From positions 1,116,001 through 1,180,000 of the forward strand of contig OZ218964.1 of NCBI GenBank assembly GCA_965112735.1: DNA of 64,000 nt. The letters are read 5' to 3'. Shown here in pieces: positions 33,568 through 44,649 of the stretch (position 1 is the stretch's first letter; every line of letters starts with the position of its first letter). Source of the DNA: Phaeosaccion multiseriatum. Its lineage: Eukaryota; Ochrophyta, other classes. The position numbers were made by a program, and so were the translations under genes. The notes under the pieces are model-generated. The model was not told the DNA's origin and ran no database searches. It saw only the letters and a list, made by a program, of their open reading frames with translations.

Positions 33568-35099
33568 GTGTTTGTTCTTTCCACCCCTTTGGTTTCGAGC
33601 CTATCCGTCTCTCACACACAGACACACATACACACCCACACACACACACTTTCACATATGGTGATTCCTACTAAGTCAATGTATCCCCCCTCTTGTTCAA
33701 AGGCCGGACCGTTGCACATGATTGCACGCCGGAAACTTGTTGTAGTGTAGAGAGTTGCACTTCCTTTCCCTTTCCACCTCGCACATGCCTTTGCGTGGCG
33801 GTGGAGAACGCACGTCCCTTGGCCCCTTGGCCCCTTTGCTCTGTGCTGGACTGCTGTGGCGGCGGCCGCTGTGCCGTCTCCCGAGTAAGTCCAACTCGAG
33901 CGCTCCTTGTACCCTTCTCTAGCAGCCCTGTAGCTCTGCAGCGAAGCGACGAGTGGAAGGGTCGACCGGCTGCTATGTCCACACCACCGGCACCTCTGCC
34001 TCGCCCTCTCCCTACCTACGGGGCACTACCCACTGATCAGACTCGACCCCCTCCGTCACCAGAGGCAGCACTCACTGTTGAGACTTGGCCTCCTTTGTCA
34101 CCAGTCTCCCTCGTATCCTCTCCGCGCTTTGAGCAGTGCCGGTGGACGGTCATACGTCCTGTATGTATCTTCATCACACATGACTGACTCCTCTTCCTCT
34201 TTGGGCATCGCTTCCTCCACCCAATTCTCTCTCTCTCTCTCTCCGCCACTCGACCTTCACTCTTGTCTTGCTTCGTCGACAAGACTCAATTTCAATTTTC
34301 AGCCTCGATCCACAGTCAGTGGACTCTTGTCTACCGCCAGCCTACTCTGTCCACCTGGCTGTAGTCCCTCATCCCTGCTCTGTGGTCGACGGGTGGAGAG
34401 GCAACACTTTAGGTCGTGTGTTGAGAGCAGGGCCAGCAGGGCTCAACCAATCGGCACCTCTCTCTCGACAGCGGCATTTATCGCCTTGCTCCTCAGCCAG
34501 CCAGATGGACGACAAAGACGGCAAGAGTCCAAGAGACAAGAGCATGCTTGCCCGTATGGGCACACGAGAGCCTTGCTTGTACCGACCCCCAATTGCCTGC
34601 CACTCCTTTCATCTCCAGCCAGGCCCACTTACTGACTTACTCTCTTCCCCTGCCCGACCCCCCCCCCTTCTTCTCTCCATGGTCAGGTGCTGCCCTCGGT
34701 CCGCCACTCTTGACTCGTTCGTGCTTCTGATCTTCTGACGCTGTGAAGGCTTGTCTTTCTCTCTGGCGGTGCCAGTGATGGAGGTGGCCGCATCAAGTCG
34801 TGTGGCTGCGGGTGGCCGTGACTGTCCAGGAGTGATCAAAAGAAAAACAAGTCCACCACCACCACCACCACCACCACCACCACACCCAGCAGCAGCAGCA
34901 GCAGCAAGCACCAGAAGAAGAAAGTGCACCTTACTCGCTGCGTTGCTTTCAGTCAAATCAATTGTGGCGTTGCTGAGTGACATCTTGCAGTCGCCCGCCT
35001 CTCGCTCGCTCGCTCCGGCTGAAGCTGTGGCTTGTGATGGCTCATCAAGAGCAGCAAAGCGCAATCAAAGCCACGCCGTCCGTGCAGTTGGAGGGAGAG

Positions 35100-35136
<37 letters not shown>

Positions 35137-35142
35137 CGCCGC

Positions 35143-35455
35143 TTAGAACCCCTTCCATCCGTTGGCCTTCGCCACTGCCATTCGGTTGTACCAATCCTTA
35201 CAGCCGTACTGGGGTAAAGGGGGAGAAGGAATGGGCACACAGCAACAGCAGCGCAGCAGCAATCAGCAGCATGTAGGAGTGACTGGTGTCAGGACTGTGG
35301 CTTCCTCAAGTGCGTCAAGGAGCACACAGGAGCGCACGAGGAAACGACAAGGAGCAGCTGCTCCTCTGACGTCTTGCCGATCCATCCTAATCCTTTCGCA
35401 TGGCAGCGGCAGCAACCTTCAAATACTTCCAATCCTCGTACCCTCTCTCTGTCTC

Positions 35456-35498
<43 letters not shown>

Positions 35499-37942
35499 TT
35501 TTCGCTCTCTCTTTCTCTCTCTCTGTCTCTCTCTCTCAGCATACACAGCCTCACACCTTCAAAAAACGTGTCTTGGAGGCCGATACAGCACTCACCCAAC
35601 CCCCCTAAACCACACACACACGCGCACACACACACGCACGCACCTCATCCACACAGGGATTGCCGTATATGCAGGAGCACGTTTCAAAGCCGCGTCCGTC
35701 GTCCTTCTGTATCGCTTTGAGAGCCCCCACTTCGCCTCCCAATTTGTCCTTCATCTCGGCTTGGTCCTTCAGCAGCTGCTCCGGGTTCTGTGAGACGTAC
35801 ACCCAATACGTTTCTCCGGCGAGCAGGCCCAGAAAGGTGCCCACAGGGTTCTCCTGCACGAAGGGGACGAACACACCTGAGGAGGAGGTGTGTGTGTGGG
35901 TTGGTTGGAAGGGGCACAAGTGAGAAAGTGATAGGTTGGTGGGTGGGTGGGTGTGAGGCCTAAGAAGAGCGTCGCTTGGTTTCAGGCCGTCAAATCAGAA
36001 CGAGGGAGGGCTTTTCCATCCATCTGCTTTGCCCCCATTGTTGGGCATCCAACACAACACCCAAGTTCATAAATTCAATCGAGGGGCGGGGGGTTGAGGT
36101 GTGTACATACCTTCCTCTTCTTTGGCATTCTTCTCGGCGGACGGCTGTGCATGGGGGACAGGGGACGGGGAGGGGAGAAAGAGGACGAGGAAGTAAGGGA
36201 GGGGTGGGGGCATGGTGTGGCTTAGAGAGAGAGAGAGAGAGAGACAGAGAGAGAGAGGTGCTTTGGGGAGGGTTTCTTCGCGCATCGGACATGATGTACA
36301 GCCGCACACAAGTGTAAGGGCACTACAGTACACGCGACCTCACTCACTCACTCACTCACTCACCATCGTACAAAGGAAGAGCCTGCAGCCGGGCATGACG
36401 AAGGACAGACAGTATGTGTCATCAATCGCAGCGGCCGTGAGGCTGTTACCCGAGATGGGGAACATCTCGTCGTACATTTCGTATTTGAGACACACTTCTC
36501 CTTCTGCCCGAGCGGCGAGGTCGTCCGCGTCCTTCTTGGCCGCTGCCTCTCTCTCGTCCTGCGCTGCCTTGTCTGCTGCTGCCGCCGCTGTCGCAGCCTC
36601 GTCCTCTGCTGGCGCTGGCGCTGCTGTTGCGGATACTTCTTCTGCCGCTGTGGCATCGCTCTCCTGTTCCACCCCCGGGGATGCTGCTGGGGCTGCAACA
36701 TCGGACGCACCGCGCGGTTCTTGAGCAGTTGGTTCTACACCTTCTGCTACAACCACCTCCCCTGGTGACACCTCCTCTGGTGCCGCAACTGCGGAATGCT
36801 CCACCGTGTCAACTTTCTGTTCGGTGTGAATTCATCGGAGCCAAGAGAAGAGAACAAGGCCATCATTGTGTCAGTGGTCGATAGCGACAACGAAGGAGCG
36901 TGGGATAGCGATACTACTTACCTCTTCCCCCACCTTCTCGACCGGTCGCACTTCCTCAGCAGCGCCGCTCTTCTCAGCGAAGACTTGGAACACCAACACG
37001 TAGTCTTTTCCCTGTGTTCGCGCGGACTGCAGTGCCGGCATAACCTCGCCCCCATTTGCGATCTGCTTGCCGTGCACATGGGTACATCGACGACAGACAG
37101 GAAATGAAAGAGGTTAGAAGAACAGAGTGACTTGAGGACAGACTTCCTCCACCAGCCCTCTTGGATCGTGCGCTTGCAATCCACGCTACGCAGCTGTATT
37201 CACAGCGTGGTGACTCACCTGGCAAACGACGCATCTCCGCTTGTCGTCGTGCTCGATGCGCAGAAGCACCCAGCCTACGGTTTCATGAGGAGGTGGGGGA
37301 GGCAGACAGTGGCGCAAAGACAGAGCCCCGCATCGTTGAGAACCAGACGTACTTGCCTCACAGTCCACATCCAATCCGAGGGGGTCGCACAATAATTCCT
37401 CCCGACGTCTCGCTGTGCCTGTACTTTGATAGTCTGCCCCCCAACCTCGCTCGCCCTCTCCCTGTTAGCGTGTCCCACCTTTCTTTACTCCGCTCTTTTC
37501 CGCTAACCCAGATGCAGTAACTCCACTGACTGCGCAGCCTTTAAACGACACGCCTGCCCTCTTCCCTGCAGGAACGGGAATGCGAATCTCAGCAGGGGCA
37601 TCCGCCTAGAAGGTGGGGACAAGGGGGGGAAAGATGAACAGAGAGATTTAAAAGAAGCTACAGCGATGCTGCCGAGAGAAGATAAAGAAGCCCCTCCCCC
37701 GGTAGAGAGGGAGATGGAGCATGGCAAAAAAGGTTGACAAGAAGCATCCTCCTTCCTCAGAACGAGTGAAGAAGGGGGATTAAAGGTGCCTTGGGCGAGC
37801 CAAAGAAGGGGGGTCACTGCGCCCCGACCACCCTCCTTCCTCCTCGCACCTGGGAAGCGCCGCCTTCAGAGTCCTTCACGACGGTAACCACTCTTGCTCC
37901 CGTAGGCGTTGCAACCTTGCTTGACTTGGCCGTGGCAACCAT
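35143..37942 (-). CDS. PDZ-like domain protein with conserved C-terminal Cys-rich domain
   Basis: Eight exons on the minus strand (37942-37850, 37605-37479, 37274-37219, 37065-36922, 36816-36364, 36144-36111, 35876-35644, 35208-35143) give 401 residues. Residues about 35-115 look like a PDZ domain: IRIPVPAGKRAGVSFKG (the GLGF position reads GVSF), VSGVTASGLAEKSGVKKGW, and after an exon boundary DYVLVFQVF as the last strand. Residues about 140-235 are an Ala/Glu-rich linker. The C-terminal half is folded-looking, with YDEMFPISG, FVPFVQENPVGTFLGLL and a terminal cysteine cluster, TCSCIYGNPCVDEYGCKDW, that runs across the last splice junction. I do not recognise this second domain. The last exon was found by splice phase and coding fit and ends WKGF at a TAA. 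Exon 4 starts at a tandem aagcag acceptor, so one Gln is optional. Confidence 0.7.
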
Positions 37943-38307
37943 TATAAAGATAAAGAAAAAAGAGAAGAGAGGGGTTTCTCCCCCCCTCCAATGCCTTTAA
38001 TTTTTCTTTTCCCGAGTCGCCCAACAGTGCACTACTCCTATAGCTCTATCCCTCTCCAGCTTGTTTTCTGAGCCGGATCAGCCGCCCGGCCGGCGGGATC
38101 ATGATGGTTTGACCGAGCAGTCGAATCGCGGTCGTCGAGGCTTCACAGATGAGGCACCATCACCATTTTTTTTTTTTTTTTTTTCTCTTTCTTCTTCTTC
38201 AGAGACCCCCCCCCCCTTGTAAAGAGAAGAGCGTGAGGGATTGGAGCAGGTTCTGTACCAAGCAGAGTCCCTCCGGAGCGCGAGAGGAAAAGTGAGATTT
38301 TAACAAG
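37943..38307. promoter_or_regulatory. Divergent promoter region, PDZ-like / Serinc-like genes
   Basis: These 365 bases separate two outward-facing start codons. They include a GC-rich near-palindrome around 38085-38100 (gccgcccggccggcggg) and a run of about 18 T at 38166-38184. Both promoters should lie here. Confidence 0.45.
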
Positions 38308-40408
38308 ATGGGGTTGGCTTGCAGCTCCTTCCTTGCGGAGGGAGCCTGCTGCGCTGGGTGTATGGCGTGCTCCTGCCTGAGGAAGATGATCCCAAGAGCG
38401 AAGGGGATGCGGCCGCTACGCCTGAGGTGAGGAGGTGGTGAAGCGAGAGCAGAGAGAGAGAGCGCGAGGAAAGTGAAGAACGTTCCCCGTCGCTGTTATT
38501 CACCCTCTCCCGGAAAGAGGGGGGTGAGTACTTGCCCTCACACCCCCCGCCCATCCTTTCTTATGCTCTCCCTGTACAGCCACCTGGCATTATGCACGGT
38601 CTTCCTCGCGGCCGCCTTCTGGTTGGGATCGCCGGGCCTCATTTCCTACCTCTACAGTGAGTGAGATCCTTTTGTCTCTTTGCACCGGCAAGGAGGAGTC
38701 TTAAAACGATGGTTTTGTGATGGCTCATGCTCCCCCCCACCGCCCTCTTCCCTTCCTCACACCTTCTATCCCCCTCCACATTCTGCTGCTCGCCCCCCGC
38801 CACCTTTCCCCCCCCTCTCTCCCTCTCTCTCCCCCCCCACTCTCTCCGACACACACACACACACAGAGCTTAGCGATAGCGGAATACTCGGCGTGCTCGG
38901 ATGGCGAAACCGCTTCAAGCCCCAAGTGGGCTGCCTGGACGAATACCTCGATGACTGCATCCAACACCAGGTCATGTACAGGGGCACGTTGACCATCGTA
39001 AGTAGTACGAAGTCTCAGACATCAAAGAAAGACTCCTCTGTCCCCCCTTCTTCTCTCTACTTCTCCCTATGTTTCTCTCATACACTTCCCCCCCCCCTCC
39101 CTCCCTCCCTCTCTCTCTCTCCTTCTCCCTATCTCTCTATCTCTCTCTTCTCTCTCTCTCCAAATTCCGCCGTGACGTACCCTCTAAGGTGCTGCTGAAC
39201 ATGCTCGTGGGCTCTACAGTATGGGCGACGTCTCTGCTCTATTCACGCCTTAACTCAATCAAGGCGTTGTTCGTCGTGCTGACTTTCTGCAGCCTGCTTC
39301 TCACGCATAACCGCACCATTGATCACTGGGTCACTCTTACGCGCTACCTCTCTCTGCCTTGGCTGGTACTCCAAGGTGAGGGGCGGCGCACCTTTGCTTT
39401 CTGAAACGCCACCCTACCCCACGCGTGATGGAAGCACCTTGACCAGCCCCCCCCCCCCCCCCCCCCACCACCACTCATCACTCAGGTTTCCTGCTGTTAG
39501 ACGTTGCCCACGAGCTCCACACCTTCCTTCTGCGCAAGGCCGAGGAGCAAGAAGAGCGCTCAGGGATGTCTGCCCAAGCCGGACCCCTAGGCTCTTGGTG
39601 GCGTATCCTTTACGTGGCGTTGTCCTTGGGGGGCCTGTTGGCTGCCATTTGGGGGGCCATTGCCATGAGTCAGGAGGGCTACACGGCGTGCAGCGGCCTG
39701 CTGGGGCCGTTGGTTGTACACAGCACGTGGGTGCTGGGCGCCGTGGGGGTTGTGGTGTCCCTCTTGAGCAGCGTTTGTGTCGGTCTGTTGGTGCCCAGCC
39801 TGGCTTGGGCCTACTCCACCTTTCTCTCGCGGATGGCGCTCAGCACGGATGAAACGTGCGCGCTGCTGACGTCAGAGACTGGGATGATAGACCACCCTGT
39901 GGTGTTTCACATTGCTCTGGGGCTGTTGGTGTTCTTGTCGCTGTGGTGTGCGTGGCAGGGAGAGCGGATGCTCGCACTCTTCGACCGAGGCAGCAGCAGC
40001 AGCAGCAGCAGTGGAAGCAGCGGCAGTAGGGACGGCTTCGAATTGCTCGTAGGCGGGGGAGGAGGAGGAGGAGGAGGTTACAACACCATGTCGTCTATTG
40101 GGAGCGATGACGAAGACGACGACGAAGGGCTGTCGAACAACCACAGCCGCAGAAGTAGAGCTCGGGGTCCGAAGGAACCGCCTGCTTCTCGCGCCTTCTT
40201 CTGCGGCGTACTGGGTCTGGCGAGCGCGTACCTCACCATGGTTCTCTCCGGGTGGGGAGGGACGGACGGCTCGCGCATCGCCACGTCATCCCCTTCCGCG
40301 GGGTGGCAGCCCTCAGGGGTGGGTGTCATGGTGGCGGCTCAGTGGTGCACCATCGTCCTGCAATTCATGATTCTGGCGAGGGCGTACATCGAGAATGGCG
40401 ACCTGTGA
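38308..40408 (+). CDS. Serinc/TMS1-like multipass membrane protein
   Basis: Five exons, 38308-38426, 38580-38656, 38867-38997, 39189-39375 and 39486-40408, give 478 residues. The Cys-rich N-terminus (MGLACSS, then CCAGCMACSC) resembles the start of Serinc proteins. About nine to ten hydrophobic helices follow. The central QGFLLLDVAHELHTFLLRK matches the Serinc segment around the acidic helix (LIDFAH in animals), and the end, SAYLTMVLSGWGG then AQWCTIVLQF, matches the family C-terminal pair (LYIMMTLTNW then SWVC). Serinc proteins sit in endosomal and plasma membranes and affect lipid distribution; a serine-incorporation role has been proposed but is disputed. A hydrophilic Ser/Gly/Asp-rich loop at about residues 340-405 is long for the family. 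The glycine at position 2 and nearby cysteines could be acylated. The assignment rests on topology and short motifs. Confidence 0.65.
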
Positions 40409-40473
40409 GCCATGGTGGAGTGAGTTGAGCACCGCGCAGTTGGGGGTTGCAAGGGGTCCCTCCTCTGACTCAC

Positions 40474-40514
<41 letters not shown>

Positions 40515-41475
40515 TGTGGGTGTGTCCGCATCAGCGGCGTACAATGTGAATACGGCCTTGCTTAGGGCGTTGTGTATAGTATGCAGATCCTACGCCCGTC
40601 CCCGCCCCTGAGGAGAGTCGAGGGTACAGTCGCGGTTACCGTCGGATGCTGCACGGGGAAGTGGATGTATATAGGAAGGGTGCAGGGTGAGAGGAAGACA
40701 TACCTGGCGTGAGGCTTTTCGAGGCAAACACGAATGACAGAGGAGTAGGGAACAGTGACGGGAGAGTGAGACGACGAGTGTTGCGTGTGGCGAGTAGAGG
40801 AGGAGGAGGAGGGGCAAGGAAGAAAGCAGCAAGGCAGAGTGGCGAAGGGCATCTCCCACAACTTCAGCGATGTTGTGCACAAGGGCAGCACACGCTTTCT
40901 CGCCACAATGTTACGGAAGTTGTTTGAGCAGCTGCCCTTCACCACACCACTCGTGTCTAGTGGCTTGTTACGTGCGGGGCTTTCCCGCCCTCTCTCTCTC
41001 TCTGCAAGGCCGCTCGTTTCCCGTGCGTACGTTACTGAAGAGCATTCTCTGGCTTTCATTCTGTGCCCTCGAATGGAGAAAGTATTGTGGTGCTATGCCA
41101 TTCATCGACACATCAGTAGTGAGAGCGAGCAGCGTTAGCGAGCTTTTATTTTGCGGCGTTTGGCATCTCCTCCTCTCTATTTGGCGCGGTCTCTTCTTAA
41201 TCTCTTCATACTTCGTACTTAATACTTTTATTCTGGAGACCCTTTTTGTCTCTCGCCCAACCCCCCTGGGATCGCCAACTGTATTCAAACGGCCGATTCC
41301 CTTCACTCCCGCCTTGCCTCTGCGCTCTGCCGTCCCAGTCTCTCTCCCTGCCATCGTGCCTGCGTCTCTCTAGGCGTCTCCTCCTACCATCTTGCCTTCA
41401 TCTCCCCTGTTTCTCCTGTACTGCTCCTTTGCGTGAGGCCGCTAGCGACCGAGGTGCCACCGCCAGAATCAAACG
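40409..41475. other. Intergenic region, no gene seen
   Basis: This contains a (TA)n run at 40477-40502 shortly after the Serinc-like stop. An open frame at 40870-41373 is probably fortuitous: it is Ser/Pro/Leu-rich and lacks a supported start or splice partners. The part nearest 41475 should include the promoter of the CCCH gene. Confidence 0.45.
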
Positions 41476-41565
41476 ATGATACTCCATCGCCAGGGGGAAT
41501 GTGGCGGCAGACAGCCGCAGCGGATCCCCCCGCCAAAACGCGACAAAATGGGCCTCGCGAAGGCT

Positions 41566-41610
<45 letters not shown>

Positions 41611-43952
41611 CGCAGCAAAAGCAAGTCCCAAGAGGACCGGAACAGCGGCATTGTGGAGGCAAACAGGAAGGTGAGAGGGAGAAGGGCGGGAGTACTCTTC
41701 CGACGCGGTCAGTCAGTATCCATCTCAGCGGCCTCGCTTGTGTCCATGTCGCTGCCTGGGAAGTTCACTGGCTGCTGTGACGCTGGTGCTTCCAAACTTT
41801 CCTCTCCAACCTTTCGCTCCCTCGCTGTTTGCTGCTGCTGTCTGTATAGACTGAGCTGTGTCGTAATTGGGGACCTGGAGCTGCGAACAAGTGTCGCTAC
41901 GGAGGTGAGTTGCTATAGGGCAAAGGGCCGCCGCCATTAGCTTCAGCTTCTCTCCCTCGTAAAACGTGCTTCACTCTTCCCGCTTGCTCGTTTGCTCTCA
42001 CCACTTTTCACTGCTTCTATAAACGTATGCACCCCCCCCCTTGCAGCGGCCTGTGCATTCGCCCATGGGAAAGGAGAGCTTCGAGAGCAGAGCCTTGAGG
42101 ACATGTAGGTTACCTAAGCGGGAAGGACTGCAATTCCAAAACCGCCGTCTAACTGTCATGCTTGGCCCCCCCCCCCCCCCTCACTCTCACTCGTTGCACC
42201 ACACACGCACTGAAGGGAATCGTCTGGGCGGATCCCGAGCTCAGTCAAATACCGCTGCTACCCATGCCTGGTGAGTCAAGACGAGAAAGGGAGGCTTCTT
42301 TGAGCCCCCTCTTTAGCGTTGGTTTCGTCATTCATGACCTTCACGTCCGACTCCGCCCCTCTTCTTCCTCGACGCGCAGACATTCGTGTCCACAGGGGCG
42401 TGCCCGTACAAAAACAAATGGTGAGCGCTGCATTTCACCCTCACCCTCATTCCTCGACGCCGCGGACCCCACCCGCCTGTCATGTCGCACCTTCCTCCGC
42501 GCCGCTGCGCTTCCTCCCATTCACGGTCACACTTGCGTGTGTTCGTGACTGCGTGTGTATGCGCATGCGCTTATTGTGTGTGTGCGTGAGTGTATGTGCG
42601 TATGCGTGTGCATGTGTGTGTGCGTGTGCGTGTGTGTGTGTGTGTGTGCGTGCGCGAGCGCTTTACCCCCCCCCCCCCCCCCACCACTTGATACCTGACA
42701 CCTGATACCTGACACCTGATACCCCCCCCCCCCCCGTCGCACTACCTGCAGCGTGTTTCTTCACGACCCTCGCCTCCAGGGCCCGCGGAAGGCCTATCTC
42801 GCCGCAGACCCTTCCAGGGGCGGTGTCACCTCCAGCGCGGCCCTCTCCAGAGACGTGTTCTTCTGGCCGGACCTTCTACCGCCTTCCTCCGCCTCCTCCT
42901 CCTCCTCCTCCTCCTCTTCCTGCTCCTTCGAGAAGGGTGACCATGCGGCGGTGCCGACAGCCCAGAGGTACTACAACCTTCAGAGTGACGATGCATACAA
43001 ACAGCAATCGCGAATCGAGCGCCAAAGGAAGACGCCGCCAAAGGTGAAGGCAGCGGCTCTTCCCTTCCGAGTCGACCAGCAACAGCCCTACACCCGTGCG
43101 ATCACGGGGGGCAGCGACCGGGAGGTAAGCTGGTACATGTCGGGTTCGGTGCTGAAGCTCTGGAGCGGGGTGCTGCTGGACTGCGGCCGTCTCACGGGGG
43201 AGGAGCGCAGAGAGCTGCTCCGGCAGCGACAGGTCCTCCGGCACGGGGTCGACTTGAGAGATGACGAGGATGAAGATGCACATGAAGATGATGGTGATGA
43301 TGATGATGAGAGCCGCAGCTCACCGCTGGGGCCTTTTCAGCGCCTTCCAATCTTCCGGGCCCTGGTACGCGCTGAGGAGGAGGAAAACCTGCAGAGCCGC
43401 GAAGGCAACGGGAGAGAAGGCGGGGAAGGGGCCGGCACGAGCTGCTCTGCACAGCACTTTGATCTTCCTGGCGAAACCAGCATTCACCAGTCCGAGGAGG
43501 AGACAGGAAGGGAGAGGGTCACTCCACACCTTCCACACCAGCAACCGCAGGCGAGACCGCTCCGTGGTTCTGGCCTACTTGCTGCCGATGGCGGTATTCT
43601 CTCCCAGAGCTCGGCTGCCCGACTGCCGATGGAGGCGCCACCCGGATTAAGGGGGTCCGGGTTGCTCGCGCAAGACGACGATCTCCTGGTTGATTACAGC
43701 CACAGCACGAATATAGAGGGCAGTCAACAGGGGACTGGAGATACCTCGGTCCCTTTCTGCCACAGTCTGGAGGAACAGACCGCAACGCCGTGCTGTAGCT
43801 TTATTTTTGAGAGGCCCGGCAGGAGCAGCAGCGGCAGTAGCAGCGGTTTGGCCACCGTGAGCGGCTCCCACGGCAGCATCGCTGTACCTCTTGCTGCGGT
43901 CGACAAGAAGGAGGACTCATCGGGTGCCGTCGCTCGGGCTCCGGCCTTTTGA
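41476..43952 (+). CDS. Tandem CCCH zinc-finger protein (TTP/TIS11-like fingers)
   Basis: Six exons, 41476-41670, 41850-41904, 42047-42104, 42216-42270, 42380-42420 and 42752-43952, give 534 residues. An in-frame TAG at 41443 supports the start. After a polyglutamine run (about residues 32-46) come two fingers. Finger 1 is KTELCRNW...KCRYGAACAFAHG with spacing C-x10-C-x5-C-x3-H, two residues longer than usual in the first gap. Finger 2, KYRCYPCLTFVSTGACPYKNKCVFLHDPR, is a canonical C-x8-C-x5-C-x3-H. Both carry the lead-in K-Y/T-x-x-C typical of RNA-binding tandem fingers that recognise AU-rich 3' UTRs. Each finger is split across introns, and the four small exons were placed by phase. The 400-residue last exon is disordered, with poly-Ser and Asp/Glu runs and two RGSGLLA-type repeats. 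Role in mRNA stability is inferred from the family. Confidence 0.8.
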
Positions 43953-44649
43953 ATTGCTCACTTTCAGGAGCGATGCAGCAGAGTGCAGGAGTGAAAGAGG
44001 GATTGGGTGGAGGGTGGAGGACGACATATGAGAGGAAGGAATGAAAGGGGGGGCGGAGGGCATGGAGAACGGAAGGGTTCCTTCGTGATTACACTGTACA
44101 AAGTATAGAGCATCAACTTTGAATGATGGTTCTACGCACAAATGATGCAAAGTCTACCTTGGTGGCGTAGCGCAACTTGCTTTCTTTCACAACCCTTACC
44201 TTCAAGCCACCGAGGGGCCTTAGAGAGTTGCTACAGTGAGTCCCCCTGCAGTGCGATGGCAAGCGTAGCAGTGACCTTGTCCGCTCTAATTATCGGAGAG
44301 ACCGTCGAACACCACACCCATCCTTCAACCACGGTGCTGTCCTCGGGACCATTTCACACTGGCAGCAGCTCCGCGCCCCCTCTCCAAGAATTCGGCTACC
44401 TGACTGCCGCTCGAGATCTCGGGGGGCGACACAACAAGAGGCGGAAGTGGAGCACCCCGCGCGGGAATTGGCAAACCCGGGTTTGTCTGCTCAACGTCGT
44501 GATCTAGCCCTTGCCGAGAGACCAGCAGTAGCCGTCATCGGAGAGAGAGGAGAGAGAGGAGGGAGAGAAAGGAGGACAAAGGGTTCGGCCAACTGTGAAG
44601 AGCTTCAAGAGCACCAACTGGTAATCTTCCCCCCACTTTCCTCCCCTTA
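43953..44649. other. Intergenic region with a fragment resembling PfkB exon 1
   Basis: No intact gene is seen. At about 44190-44223 a stretch of about 30 bases closely matches the start of the downstream kinase gene (44801-44833) and still reads TLTFKPPRGL. See the separate pseudogene entry. Confidence 0.5.
44165..44235 (+). pseudogene. Possible PfkB-kinase exon fragment
   Basis: The plus strand reads ...TTLTFKPPRGL..., identical over ten residues to TLTFKPPRGL of the PfkB gene 600 bases downstream, and differs at only a few bases over about 30. The flanks are not alike, and upstream the frame meets a TAG. It could be a partial tandem duplication or an upstream paralog remnant. The match is short, so confidence is modest. 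Confidence 0.4.

Larger units (their letters stand above)
32606..35142. other. Repeat-rich convergent intergenic region
   Basis: Between the MFS stop and the PDZ-like gene stop I find no convincing gene. The region holds a GT tract (32740-32785), four copies of a 10-base aaggcatccg unit (about 32843-32885), an 11-base minisatellite (33050-33275), a MITE-like inverted repeat element (33422-33567), and CAC and AGC microsatellites near 34857-34910. The open frames across 33690-34740 are low-complexity and lack splice-supported partners. Confidence 0.55.

Noticed and set aside
33690-34740. Several overlapping open frames in the 33.7-34.7 kb gap
   Set aside because: Ser/Pro/Leu-rich composition, no family features, and no donor/acceptor pairs producing a longer frame.
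38085-38100. GC-rich palindrome in the divergent promoter region, considered as an operator
   Set aside because: Symmetry is only partial and too short to call a binding site without further copies.
40870-41373. Open frame of 167 codons upstream of the CCCH gene
   Set aside because: Low-complexity Ser/Pro/Leu content, competing open frames in other registers, and no recognisable domain; probably promoter or UTR sequence.
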